Positions 18,018-27,594 of a DNA stretch of 64,000 bases are shown in pieces. Under the pieces are notes generated by a model. It saw only the letters and a program-made list of their open reading frames with translations, had not been told where the DNA came from and did not search any database. The stretch is taken from assembly GCF_900101595.1 (NCBI RefSeq), contig NZ_FMYY01000006.1, forward strand, positions 148,362 through 212,361, given 5' to 3'. The DNA comes from Paenibacillus sp. cl123. GTDB lineage: Bacteria > Bacillota > Bacilli > Paenibacillales > NBRC-103111. Both the position numbers and the translations under genes were made by a program. Numbering within the stretch: the first letter of the stretch is position 1; each line of letters opens with the position of its first letter.

Positions 18018-18473
18018 ATGATGAAATGGGGATTCAGACTAATTGGTCTTATTCTGATCTGCGGCCTGCTCTCCGGCTGCTCCCTCTGGAAGGAAGTGAA
18101 CACCTCGCTGGATTATGTGAATGAAGCGACAACCTATGTCGAGAGAATCAAGACATTTTCCGAGCAGGTCCCCGCCATGGCCCGGGAAGCGGCCACAGAT
18201 CCTGCCGTCAGGCAAAACTTGCTGAGCGAGATCGAAGCTTTGAAGACGGCTATCGTCCAGTTTAACGGAATCGAGGCGCCTGCCTTTGCCCGGGACGTTC
18301 ACAAGCAGCTGGTCGGCTATAATGAAACGCTGTTGAAGGAAGTCAATATCTTCTTCGAAGGCATCAAAAATAATACCGGAATTGATCTAAGCAAGCTTGC
18401 CGATTCTCCGCTTATGCAGACGATGAATCAAATCACGGAGACGCTGACCCGGATTCAACAGCTGGGCGGTTAA
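18018..18473 (+). CDS. Lipoprotein, DUF6376-like
   Basis: A 151-residue lipoprotein: a hydrophobic signal with lipobox LLSGC, so Cys21 is the lipidated residue. The mature part begins SLWKEVNTSLDYVNEATTYV and continues as amphipathic helices (about 25-150). The pattern resembles the DUF6376 lipoproteins of Bacillales, whose function is unknown. AGGAGG lies 7 bases before the ATG. Confidence 0.75.
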   Translation: MMKWGFRLIGLILICGLLSGCSLWKEVNTSLDYVNEATTYVERIKTFSEQVPAMAREAATDPAVRQNLLSEIEALKTAIVQFNGIEAPAFARDVHKQLVGYNETLLKEVNIFFEGIKNNTGIDLSKLADSPLMQTMNQITETLTRIQQLGG

Positions 18474-18594
18474 GTGAGAGGCGCGGCAGCGGCCGTTAGC
18501 ATGTAGGGGTTGCCATACTTGTAAGTTTTCCCAGAGGAGATTGCGCTGCCCGGCATCCGGGTATTGTATGAATACAAGGAGGTGTCCGAAAGGG

Positions 18595-18867
18595 ATGACC
18601 AAGATTGTGCTTACGCTTCTGGTGCTGGCTGCCGCCCACTTTGAGATATGGAGAACGCTCCCGAACCGCCGGGGCAAGCGGGCTGCCGGGATGCTCCTGC
18701 TGTTCGTCGTGCTCGCCTTCCCGCTGGCTTATCTCGCCTACGACGATTATCGCCATAACTATCTGGACGCCAATATCGGACTAGGTATTGCGCTGATGTT
18801 TACTTGGGCCGTGACTCTGGTGCTGGCCGTCATCAGCGTGATTCGCAGGCTGAGGCGAGCGCGGTAA
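18595..18867 (+). CDS. Small membrane protein, three TM segments
   Basis: 90 residues with hydrophobic segments at about 2-18, 30-47 and 58-82 and a basic tail (RRLRRAR). ATG 18595 follows AAGGAGG. No family is recognised. It lies 121 bases after the lipoprotein gene and may share its transcript; a perfect hairpin follows. Confidence 0.65.
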   Translation: MTKIVLTLLVLAAAHFEIWRTLPNRRGKRAAGMLLLFVVLAFPLAYLAYDDYRHNYLDANIGLGIALMFTWAVTLVLAVISVIRRLRRAR

Positions 18868-18891
18868 TTCCCGTGCCCGGTTCATGTGCAA

Positions 18892-18942
18892 ATACAAACA
18901 GGCCCCTCTCCGAGAGTCTTTTCGAGAGGGGCCTGTTTGTAT
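18892..18942. terminator. Bidirectional intrinsic terminator
   Basis: A perfect stem of about 19 bp (ACAAACAGGCCCCTCTC and its complement) lies between the convergent small membrane gene and glnS. The TTTGT and, on the other strand, TTTGT ends of the stem provide short U tracts. Confidence 0.8.
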
Positions 18943-18962
18943 GACGTCTTTAACGCCGCAGC

Positions 18963-20636
<1,674 letters not shown>

Positions 20637-20702
20637 GTGGGTTCCAACCTTTCTCTAAGGGACTGCCTAAATCTATTACTCTTTATAATACACAAAATCG
20701 AC

Positions 20703-20790
20703 AGTAAATATAATGGTTTTCCGCACGATCCTATGAATATGACCGCAAGAAAGCGCTATTTGCAGCACGATTCGACCTGGAGAGACGAGA
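20703..20790. repeat. Degenerate copy of the ~52-bp repeat family
   Basis: GGTTTTCCGCACGATCC...GAATATGACCGCAAG matches the core of the units at 16546-16752, and a second weaker unit follows about 52 bp later (TTTGCAGCACGATTCG). It lies upstream of glnS. The rest of the gap to 21065 shows nothing I can name. Confidence 0.5.
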
Positions 20791-21065
20791 GCTAAGGCAC
20801 AGAAGCTGTCCGATTAGGCGAAAGGAGCCTCGAGCCTCTTCATGGGCAGGTTCCATACATGCCTGCCAACCGGTTGAGGCGATGGCAGCAGATACGGGTA
20901 AGGGGAAGCAAGGGATTCCTCGCAAAAACGGGAGGAGAGCCGGACAAGCCGAGGGTCAGAGCTGCTTAGGCGGGATTAGGCGAGCTGCCGTGGCCGGAGC
21001 TGCCCGGATGGACTCGGCGAGCCTCAGGCAGCTTTGCCCAAGCCTCGGGCCGCGAGCGCGCCGCG

Positions 21066-21938
21066 CTAGTCCGTCAGGCGCTCCAGCAACTCCAGCCGCT
21101 CAAGTATGCGGCGCTTGCGGTACAGCATGGTGGCGGCTTCCGCGACATCCTGGAGAGTGCCGCGGTTGAGCACCGCGCCGAACAGCATCCCGGCGATCGG
21201 CACCAGCTGGAACAGCTTCTTCCAGCCGAAATTGTCGCGGTAAGCAGCGACAACCTCGCGCCAGCCCTGCAGCTGGGACAAGGTCTCGCGCTGACGCTGA
21301 TCGTTGCCGAAGTCGGCCAGCTCTTCGAGCACGGCCTTTTTGCCGACAATATCGGCGGAGGCAAACTGCAGGCATTTGATGACGAATACGCGTTCCGCTT
21401 TTTCCTTGGGATCGTATCCGTAGGTCATCGCAATTTCCTGGATGGTCTTCAAAGAGAGCCCGAGAATCGCGGGGATGTCGATGGCCAGCGTGAACAGGCC
21501 GCCGAAGCCGGTCGTCGCCCCTTGAGCGGTAGCGAAGGCGATCCTGCTCTGGGCGAGCTGGCGGGCCGCCTTGTCCATGACGGCCAGAGGCAGACCGCTG
21601 CGGACATGAGCGAGCGTCAGAGGCTCGTCCGGCAGGCAGGCTCCGCCAAGAGCGTCAGCTTCTTGGGACAGGCGCGTCAGCACGCCCTGCTCGGATACCA
21701 GATATTGCCCGCCGGTCTGCACATAGCTGCCGACCTCGTCCATGGCTTCGCCTAACTTTTTCTGGATCGATTGGGGAGTGAGACGGTCCAGCAGCTGGAA
21801 GGGAAGCCGTCCGATTTTTTCCCAAAACCAGAGATCCTTCTGGCTTTTCTCCCATGCGGTAATGTCCTGCAGCAAGGTTTGCAGCGTTTCCCGGGATTCC
21901 GGACTATGGTAGGATGGATGTATATCGTCGATAGGCAC
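21066..21938 (-). CDS. EcsC family protein, GTG start
   Basis: A 290-residue EcsC-domain protein. The hallmark region is AQGATTGFGGLFTLAIDIPAILGLSLKTIQEIA, a Gly-rich amphipathic or membrane-associated stretch, followed by KEKAERVFVIKCLQFA and, near the C-terminus, LVPIAGMLFGAVLNRGTLQDVA (quoted in the order seen). EcsC is encoded with the EcsAB transporter in Bacillus, but here it stands alone, as many paralogues do; its biochemical role is not known. The start is GTG 21938 with AAGGAG nine bases upstream. The neighbour on the other strand is divergent. Confidence 0.82.
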   Translation of the reverse strand: MPIDDIHPSYHSPESRETLQTLLQDITAWEKSQKDLWFWEKIGRLPFQLLDRLTPQSIQKKLGEAMDEVGSYVQTGGQYLVSEQGVLTRLSQEADALGGACLPDEPLTLAHVRSGLPLAVMDKAARQLAQSRIAFATAQGATTGFGGLFTLAIDIPAILGLSLKTIQEIAMTYGYDPKEKAERVFVIKCLQFASADIVGKKAVLEELADFGNDQRQRETLSQLQGWREVVAAYRDNFGWKKLFQLVPIAGMLFGAVLNRGTLQDVAEAATMLYRKRRILERLELLERLTD

Positions 21939-22082
21939 AGGTTATCGCTCCTTCGGCAAATAGCGGATTCGATCATACGAAGTATACGAAATACAAGGCG
22001 TCAGGATGCGGCCGGCCCCAAAGTAAGGACTTAAGCCATGCCTTGGAATGCCGGACGCTGCCTGCAGAAGGGGGGGATCGGA

Positions 22083-22928
22083 ATGATCCGTATCGGACTT
22101 ACAGGCTGGGGCGACCACGACGATCTGTATGGCCCCGGCCTAGATGCCAAACTTAAGCTCAAAGCATACAGCCGCTTCTTCCCGCTTGTGGAGGTGGACA
22201 GCTCCTTTTATGCCGTTCAGTCGCAGGAGAACTTTGCCAGGTGGTCGGCGAGCACGCCTGAGGACTTCGCGTTTGTCGTGAAGGCTTATCAAGGCATGAC
22301 GGGCCACTCCCGGGGAAAGATCCCGTTCGATGACACGGAGTCGATGTTTTTCGCCTTCCGGCGTTCCATAGAGCCGTTGCTGGAGGCAGGGAAGCTGAAG
22401 TGCGTACTCTTTCAATACCCGCCCTGGTTCGATTGCAATCGGGTGAATGTGGAGCTGCTGCGCGAGGCCAAGATGAGGATGGAGGACATTCCGGTGGCGC
22501 TGGAGTTCCGTCATCAAAGCTGGTTCACGCCTCAGATGCGGGATAAGACGCTGACGTTTATGACCCGCGAAGGGTGGATTCACAGCATCTGCGACGAGCC
22601 CCAGGCCGGAGAAGGCTCGGTACCGACTGTGCTAGCTCCGACGAATGATGCGGTTACGATTGTAAGGATGCATGGCCGGAATACGGCGAACTGGAATAAA
22701 GGCGGAGGACCCAACTGGCGGGAGGTCCGGTATTTGTACCGGTACAACGAAGCTGAATTGGCGGAATGGAGAGATCATCTGCTTGCTCTCGAGAAGCAGT
22801 GCAAAGAAATTTGCCTCATCTTCAACAACAATTCGGGAGGGGACGCGGCCTCGAACGGGTTGGAGCTGATGAAGCTGCTCGGCATGCCGACGGAACCGAT
22901 GGCGCCGCGTCAGCTTGATTTGTTCTAG
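22083..22928 (+). CDS. DUF72 family protein (YunF-like)
   Basis: A 281-residue TIM-barrel-like DUF72 protein, similar to Bacillus YunF. Typical segments are IGLTGWGDH near the start, FPLVEVDSSFYAVQSQENF, FVVKAYQGMTGH, LFQYPPWF, ALEFRHQSWF, RMHGRN and IFNNNSGGDAASNGLEL. The family is widespread but its reaction is unsettled. ATG 22083 follows a G-rich ribosome binding site; the frame continues upstream without one. A terminator follows closely. Confidence 0.85.
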   Translation: MIRIGLTGWGDHDDLYGPGLDAKLKLKAYSRFFPLVEVDSSFYAVQSQENFARWSASTPEDFAFVVKAYQGMTGHSRGKIPFDDTESMFFAFRRSIEPLLEAGKLKCVLFQYPPWFDCNRVNVELLREAKMRMEDIPVALEFRHQSWFTPQMRDKTLTFMTREGWIHSICDEPQAGEGSVPTVLAPTNDAVTIVRMHGRNTANWNKGGGPNWREVRYLYRYNEAELAEWRDHLLALEKQCKEICLIFNNNSGGDAASNGLELMKLLGMPTEPMAPRQLDLF

Positions 22929-22943
22929 GCCGCACTATTAGGA

Positions 22944-22977
22944 GACCCGGGAGCATCCGGCTGCTTCCGGGTCTTTT
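22944..22977 (+). terminator. Intrinsic terminator after the DUF72 gene
   Basis: GACCCGGGAGCA pairs with TGCTTCCGGGTC (one wobble) and is followed by TTTT. Confidence 0.85.
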
Positions 22978-23053
22978 GGAGCATCCGCCGCTCCTTGTTC
23001 GGAACGTGAGGTTATTGAAATTTTTAAATAACAGCAAAGGAAGTGTCATTTCT

Positions 23054-23404
23054 ATGGATGTTAATCGTGGGACCTGTGTTCCGTATGGCGTGAATCAGAA
23101 AGAAACCGGGTTCGGTTATACGCTGTCCGTTATTGGCGGCAAGTATAAAATGACCATTCTATACTGTCTGGCCGAGCACAATGTTCTACGCCCCAATGAA
23201 ATGCTGCGCAGAATTTACGGCATTCCTTTCAAGACGTTAAGCATCATGCTTAAAGAACTCGAAGCTGACGGCCTCATTCTGCGCAAAGAGTATGCCCAAA
23301 TCCCCCCGAAAGTTGAATACTCCTTAACGGAGCTCGGGCACTCGGTCATTCCAATTTTACATATGATGTGTGAGTGGGGAGAGAAAAACAGAAGGCTGGA
23401 GTAA
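23054..23404 (+). CDS. HxlR-family transcriptional regulator
   Basis: A 116-residue winged-helix regulator: LSVIGGKYKMTILYCL, then PNEMLRRIYGIPFKTLSIMLKELEADGLI as the HTH core and VEYSLTELGHSV as the wing. Cys11 in GTCVPYG may be a redox sensor as in YodB/HypR-type HxlR proteins. ATG 23054 lies 10 bases after AAAGGAAG. It is convergent with a quinone reductase, a very common HxlR partner, whose promoter carries a matching palindrome. Confidence 0.85.
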   Translation: MDVNRGTCVPYGVNQKETGFGYTLSVIGGKYKMTILYCLAEHNVLRPNEMLRRIYGIPFKTLSIMLKELEADGLILRKEYAQIPPKVEYSLTELGHSVIPILHMMCEWGEKNRRLE

Positions 23405-23424
23405 TCCTCCGAAAGGTTTACGCC

Positions 23425-23982
23425 TTACATAGCGTCTATAAAGCGAAGATATTCATGTGCGCTCTCATCCAATACGTCGGTCGTCGGTCTGTTGTCTTCG
23501 ACTGTGGACACGTCGTCCCCTTCCTTTCCATAAACGGCAAAGAATGAGCGGTAGTCTGAATGACAGTAATGGAACGTCGTTTCAAACGGTGCTAGCAGCT
23601 GCGTTAACGCATATTTGTATTTCCCGTCCGGACTATATTCCTTTCTACTTATCCCGGTTGACACGGCTAGAGCGACTTTTCGGTTTTTCATTTGGTTTCC
23701 GTTGCCCGAGCCATAGCCCCAGCCGTAAGTTAATACCTCATCAAGCCATTTTTTCAACAGCGGCGGGCAATTGAACCAGAAGACCGGGAACTGCAAAACG
23801 AGATTGCCATGCGACTCTACCAGTCTCTGTTCGCTCATTGCATCAATGTTTCCGTCCGGGTATGTCTTGTGCAAATCATGGACGGTATACTTTGCCGGAA
23901 ACTTATTTAATTCTGCTACCAGCCGTCTGTTGATGGTTGACGTTTCAATGCTTGGGTGCGTTACAATCACCAGGGTTTTCAT
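23425..23982 (-). CDS. NAD(P)H-dependent quinone oxidoreductase, flavodoxin-fold
   Basis: A 185-residue FMN/FAD protein of the NQO/KefF/YwrO type: MKTLVIVTHPS start, LVLQFPVFWFNCPPLLKKWLDEVLT (active-site loop), VALAVSTGIS and a C-terminal FHYCHSDYRSFFAVYG. It is likely to reduce quinones or electrophiles by two electrons. AAAGGAGGGG lies upstream of the start. It faces the HxlR gene tail to tail with 20 bases between, and its own promoter region holds the presumed HxlR operator, so it is the probable target. Confidence 0.85.
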   Translation of the reverse strand: MKTLVIVTHPSIETSTINRRLVAELNKFPAKYTVHDLHKTYPDGNIDAMSEQRLVESHGNLVLQFPVFWFNCPPLLKKWLDEVLTYGWGYGSGNGNQMKNRKVALAVSTGISRKEYSPDGKYKYALTQLLAPFETTFHYCHSDYRSFFAVYGKEGDDVSTVEDNRPTTDVLDESAHEYLRFIDAM

Positions 23983-24031
23983 GTGACCCCTCCTTTATTC
24001 ATGAGTGTAACGGCAATTATCTCGAGTTAAA

Positions 24032-24069
24032 AGTATGCACATTTTTTTCAGGTAGTTACCGGAAGGTAA
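24032..24069 (-). promoter_or_regulatory. Quinone reductase promoter with HxlR-type palindrome
   Basis: Palindrome TTACC-GGAA-GGTAA (24056-24069) overlaps the -35 region of a minus-strand promoter whose -10 is CATACT (24032-24037). It resembles TTAC-n-GTAA sites bound by HxlR regulators. Confidence 0.55.
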
Positions 24070-24130
24070 GCGTCCCCGTTACAATAGCTCCATAAAATGG
24101 ATCGGCCGTGAGGGTGGAGCCAAACAATTA

Positions 24131-24182
24131 TTGACAAGGGAGGGGATTCCGCATAATATAATATATGAATACATGTTCATAT
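24131..24182 (+). promoter_or_regulatory. czcD promoter and CzrA-like operator
   Basis: A perfect -35 TTGACA (24131) and an overlapping -10 region (TAATAT at 24154 with 17-base spacing, or TATAAT at 24157). Immediately downstream is the palindrome ATATGAA-N6-TTCATAT (24163-24182), which closely resembles operators of ArsR-family zinc/cobalt repressors such as CzrA. Binding there would block transcription until metal is present. Confidence 0.7.
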
Positions 24183-24241
24183 GTTATATTTATTAAAGTC
24201 ATATACACCCCGAACAGTTCGGAACGAGGAGAGGAAGAATT

Positions 24242-25384
24242 ATGGGCAACCGCGGAGGCAATCACAGCCATACAGGCAGACAAGAACATCATGCAAATGA
24301 AGCGGGGAAAAACGAACAGGGCCATACTCAAAGGAGCGGCGTCGCTTGTGAGCACAGCCATGATCATCAGCAAGCGGAAAGCCATGCTCATAGCAGCTAT
24401 GAGCATGACCATGATCACGATCATAGCCACGATAACAGTCACAGCCATGGTCACGGCCATGATCACCACCACCACCACCACGGGATAGGCGGGCATCATC
24501 ATTTTGATCTCGGACGGGACGGCAACCGGAAGGGGCTGCTCATCGCCCTGATCTTGACAGCGGGCATCATGCTGCTGGAGTTCGTCGGCGGACTATGGAC
24601 AGGGAGCCTGGCTCTATTGTCGGACTCCGGGCATATGCTCAGCGATGCAAGCTCGTTGGCGCTTAGCCTGATCGCCATCGGCATTGCAGCCAGGCCCGCT
24701 TCGGCAGCTAAGACGTACGGCTTCTACCGATTTGAAATTTTGGCGGCCTTATTTAACGGGATCACGCTATTCGCTATCGCCGGCTTTATCATCTGGGAAG
24801 CATATGAACGCATCTCCCATCCGCCTGTAGTAGCCGGCGGCTCCATGATGCTGATCGCGGCAGTGGGGCTGATCGCGAACCTGCTCAGCGCCTGGGCGCT
24901 GATGCGCAAGGGGGATGTAAAAGGCAATGTAAACATGCGCAGCGCTTACCTGCACGTCATGGGGGATGCGCTCGGCTCGGTCGGAGCGATCGCAGCAGGC
25001 CTGGTCGTATGGGCGTTCGGCTGGTATTGGGCAGACCCTGTCATCAGCGTCATCGTGTCCTTGCTTATTCTGAAGGGAGCCTGGGGCGTCATGAAGCAGA
25101 CCGTCCATATTCTGATGGAGGGCACGCCGTCCAGGGTCCAGCCTGCAGCTGTGGAAGCGGCTCTGCGAAGCATCGAAGGCGTCCGTGACATGCATGATCT
25201 GCATATATGGACGATCACCTCAGGGATGGATTCGCTCAGCTGTCATCTGCTGATCGACGACAGAGCCGACTACCGGGCAGTTTTGCAGCAAGCTATTCAG
25301 AGGATAGAAACACAGTTCGGCATCCGGCATTCGACGATACAGGTCGAGGATTCCTCGATCCGGCACAGCGAGCTGAAGGTATAA
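24242..25384 (+). CDS. czcD: Cation diffusion facilitator, Zn/Co/Cd efflux
   Basis: A 380-residue CDF transporter that exchanges divalent metal for protons in the cytoplasmic membrane. The first 90 residues are an extremely His-rich metal-binding region (runs such as HDHDHDHSH and DHHHHHHG). Six TM segments follow (about 98-300) with the metal-site motifs HMLSDASSL and HVMGDALGS, and a cytoplasmic C-terminal domain (about 300-375) with HDLHIWTI. GAGGAGAGGAAG precedes the ATG. It heads an operon with the czcO-like gene behind a CzrA-like operator; no ArsR gene is in the window. Confidence 0.93.
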   Translation: MGNRGGNHSHTGRQEHHANEAGKNEQGHTQRSGVACEHSHDHQQAESHAHSSYEHDHDHDHSHDNSHSHGHGHDHHHHHHGIGGHHHFDLGRDGNRKGLLIALILTAGIMLLEFVGGLWTGSLALLSDSGHMLSDASSLALSLIAIGIAARPASAAKTYGFYRFEILAALFNGITLFAIAGFIIWEAYERISHPPVVAGGSMMLIAAVGLIANLLSAWALMRKGDVKGNVNMRSAYLHVMGDALGSVGAIAAGLVVWAFGWYWADPVISVIVSLLILKGAWGVMKQTVHILMEGTPSRVQPAAVEAALRSIEGVRDMHDLHIWTITSGMDSLSCHLLIDDRADYRAVLQQAIQRIETQFGIRHSTIQVEDSSIRHSELKV

Positions 25385-25423
25385 GACAACCAATAACCCC
25401 AGGACGAAGCGGAGTTGAACGCC

Positions 25424-26503
25424 ATGGCAAAACAATCCTACCAGACGATTCTCATAGGGGCGGGTCAGGCTGGTCTGGCGGCCGCCTATCATTTGCGAAA
25501 GCAGGGGGTATCGTTTATCGGTCTGGATGGGGCCGGGCAGGCTGGAGACAGTTGGCGAAGCCGATATGATTCGCTTACGCTGTTTACCCCGCGCCGCTGT
25601 GACGGTCTTCCCGGTTTTCCGATGAGCGGAGATCCTCACGGCTTCCCGACCAAGGATGAGGTGGCCGATTATTTACAGGCTTACAGAGAGCGCTTCGAGC
25701 TGCCCATCCGCTACGGAGCCAGGGTCGTGAAGGCCGAGCGGCATGAAGGACGGTTCCGGCTGAAGCTGGCCGACGGTGAAACGCTGTATGCCGAGCAGCT
25801 GCTTGCGGCAACCGGACCTTTCCAGAAGCCGGCGGTGCCTCAGGCCGCCGCTTCCCTGGACGAGGGCGTCCTTCAGCTCCACTCGAGCGAATATAGGCAT
25901 CCCGCACAGCTGCAGGCAGGCCCTGTACTGGTCGTTGGAGCGGGCAACTCCGGCGCTCAGATCGCTGTGGAGCTGTCCGGGCAGGGGCGCGAGGTGCTGC
26001 TGTCGGCCTCCGGGCCGATTCGGGTGCTGCCTCTGCGCTTCTTGGGGCGCAGCATCTTCCATTGGATGGATCGGCTGGGACTGCTCAGGGCGTCCGGTCA
26101 GTCGCTGATGGGACGCTGGCTGCGCAAGCAGAGGGACCCGGTCTTCGGCCGCGAGCTGACGGAGAGCTTGCGGCGTGGAGCTATCCGGCTTATGCCGCGG
26201 GTGAGCGGGGCTGAGGGCCGCGATATTCGCTTCGCGGACGGCTCCCTCTTGAAGGTGGCCAACGTCATCTGGGCTACGGGCTTTCGCCCCGACTATAGCT
26301 GGCTTCGCGTAGACGGGGCGCTGGATGGCGATGGCCGCCCTCTGCATACCGAGGGCGTGAGTCCCGTTCCTGGCTTGTACTACCTCGGCTTGCCCTGGCA
26401 GCGCTCGCGCAGCTCGGCGCTGATTGCCGGCGCCGCAGGGGATGCGGCTTATGTAACGGCGAGGATGCAGGAGGATCGCTTGCTCGGCTCCCGGCTGGAC
26501 TAG
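25424..26503 (+). CDS. czcO: FAD/NAD(P)-binding oxidoreductase, CzcO-like
   Basis: A 359-residue flavoprotein with two dinucleotide-binding loops: ILIGAGQAGLAAAYHL (FAD) near the N-terminus and VLVVGAGNSGAQIA (NADPH) near residue 168. ATGFRPDY is the second FAD motif. It belongs to the flavin monooxygenase/TrkA-like group and corresponds to CzcO, which sits beside czcD in Bacillus. Its role in metal handling is not established. ATG 25424 is 39 bases after the czcD stop, with GCGGAG upstream, so the two form an operon. Confidence 0.82.
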   Translation: MAKQSYQTILIGAGQAGLAAAYHLRKQGVSFIGLDGAGQAGDSWRSRYDSLTLFTPRRCDGLPGFPMSGDPHGFPTKDEVADYLQAYRERFELPIRYGARVVKAERHEGRFRLKLADGETLYAEQLLAATGPFQKPAVPQAAASLDEGVLQLHSSEYRHPAQLQAGPVLVVGAGNSGAQIAVELSGQGREVLLSASGPIRVLPLRFLGRSIFHWMDRLGLLRASGQSLMGRWLRKQRDPVFGRELTESLRRGAIRLMPRVSGAEGRDIRFADGSLLKVANVIWATGFRPDYSWLRVDGALDGDGRPLHTEGVSPVPGLYYLGLPWQRSRSSALIAGAAGDAAYVTARMQEDRLLGSRLD

Positions 26504-26583
26504 AAGAAGCGAACGCCGTATAAAACAGCCTCCTTTAACTCACATTAACAGCATTGACTTGCATGAAGAAGGAGATGTGTGAG

Positions 26584-26859
26584 ATGACAAAGTTCGAATA
26601 TGATTCCAGCCTGCAGTCGCAAAATCCGATCTCGCAAGCGCAGAATTCCGTAGAGAAAGCTCATCATGCCGTGAAGCAGGCTCAGTCCCATCCTTCCCAG
26701 CAGATGATCAGCCAAGCGGAAACGGCCATTGGGAAGGCTCATCGGGCTTTGGATCAAGCCGCGGACAGCGACAATCAGGAGCCGCTACAACGGGCGGCGG
26801 AGTCTCTGGCCGAGGATGAGGCGGCGCTGTACAGCCAGCAGCCGATGCAGCAGGAGTAA
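26584..26859 (+). CDS. Small helical protein with internal repeat, unknown
   Basis: 91 residues, rich in Gln, Ala and His. An 18-residue segment is duplicated: ISQAQNSVEKAHHAVKQA (16-33) and ISQAETAIGKAHRALDQA (42-59), 26 residues apart. It should form amphipathic helices and has no membrane segment. ATG 26584 follows AGAAGGAG at 9 bases; upstream in-frame ATGs lack this spacing. A terminator follows. No family is recognised; many small helical proteins of Bacillales spores or stress responses look like this. Confidence 0.65.
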   Translation: MTKFEYDSSLQSQNPISQAQNSVEKAHHAVKQAQSHPSQQMISQAETAIGKAHRALDQAADSDNQEPLQRAAESLAEDEAALYSQQPMQQE

Positions 26860-26901
26860 GCGCGGTCCTCCGCCGAGGCCGCCATGACCGTGTATGAACC
26901 C

Positions 26902-26930
26902 GCCGCAAGCTCAAGCGCTTGCGGCTTTTT
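26902..26930 (+). terminator. Intrinsic terminator
   Basis: GCCGCAAGC pairs with GCTTGCGGC and is followed by TTTTT. Confidence 0.85.
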
Positions 26931-27105
26931 GGCGATTTGTCGGCTCCATAGAGATGTCCGCGTCTGCCTCAGCGTTTCACGATAAAGAGAGCCCCACAGC
27001 CTGGGCTTCCTTCGACTGTGCCGGCAGGCCGGTGAAGGAAGCTCAGCTGCTTGGAGATAGCCGAATGGCTATTCCTGTTCCCGCTTTTTACTTAGCATAG
27101 AAGCA

Positions 27106-27321
27106 TTACTTTCTTTTTTTCCGCTTCTTGACGCTGCTGACAACGACATCCTTTTCAGTGTAGGTCACATAATGCTGAGGAACAGGGACGCAATGATGCT
27201 GGTTGATCACCTCAACCGGATGCACGATAGGCTGGGCTTGCGGGTAGTAGAAGTTGTTGTACACCTGCGTTGGAGCTGTAACGATCGGGCTTAGAGGCGG
27301 GCAGTTGTGACAATATGCCAT
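27106..27321 (-). CDS. CotD-family spore coat protein
   Basis: A 71-residue Tyr/His/Pro/Val-rich protein: MAYCHNCPPLSPIVTAPTQV, then QPIVHPVEVINQHHCVPVPQHYV and a strongly basic tail (KKRKKRK). The repeated P-I-V-H/T-P and HH-C elements are characteristic of CotD inner-coat proteins. AAAGGAGAG lies upstream of the ATG. A mother-cell-type promoter sits in front of the gene, which supports a coat role. Cross-linking into the coat is inferred. Confidence 0.7.
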   Translation of the reverse strand: MAYCHNCPPLSPIVTAPTQVYNNFYYPQAQPIVHPVEVINQHHCVPVPQHYVTYTEKDVVVSSVKKRKKRK

Positions 27322-27356
27322 GGAACTTCACTCTCCTTTATTGTGGAAGTCTAGGT

Positions 27357-27385
27357 TATCGTATGACGTACAGGAACCTGGCGTA
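27357..27385 (-). promoter_or_regulatory. Sigma-K/E-like sporulation promoter
   Basis: The minus strand reads TAC, 17 bases, then CATACGATA, which fits the mother-cell -10 consensus CATAnnnTA with an AC-type -35. It lies 36 bases upstream of the coat gene start. Confidence 0.6.
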
Positions 27386-27502
27386 TGTTCGAATGTCCCT
27401 ATGCGCCAAATTTTAACGGGGACAGCGGCGGACAACAGGCGCCGGGGCAGATGACAGGCAGCCGGGAGAGGGTGAATGAGGACTGCGGTCCTTGCGCGCT
27501 TG

Positions 27503-27511
27503 TGATACAAT
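27503..27511 (+). promoter_or_regulatory. Extended -10 candidate for the kinase-like gene
   Basis: TGATACAAT is a good extended -10 element about 85 bases before the proposed start. No clear -35 box is seen. Confidence 0.35.
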
Positions 27512-27594
27512 ACAAGAAAAAGGACGCACGCTTTTGGCACAGGCCGCCGGACGATGCCGGTCGGAACTGGGCAGGGAAGGAAGACTATAGCGGT

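Noticed and set aside
20637-20720. T-box or riboswitch in front of glnS
   Set aside because: The leader is short and AT-rich with no specifier or antiterminator structure visible.
26894-27100. Plus-strand frame of about 68 residues
   Set aside because: It starts inside the terminator hairpin and lacks a ribosome binding site.
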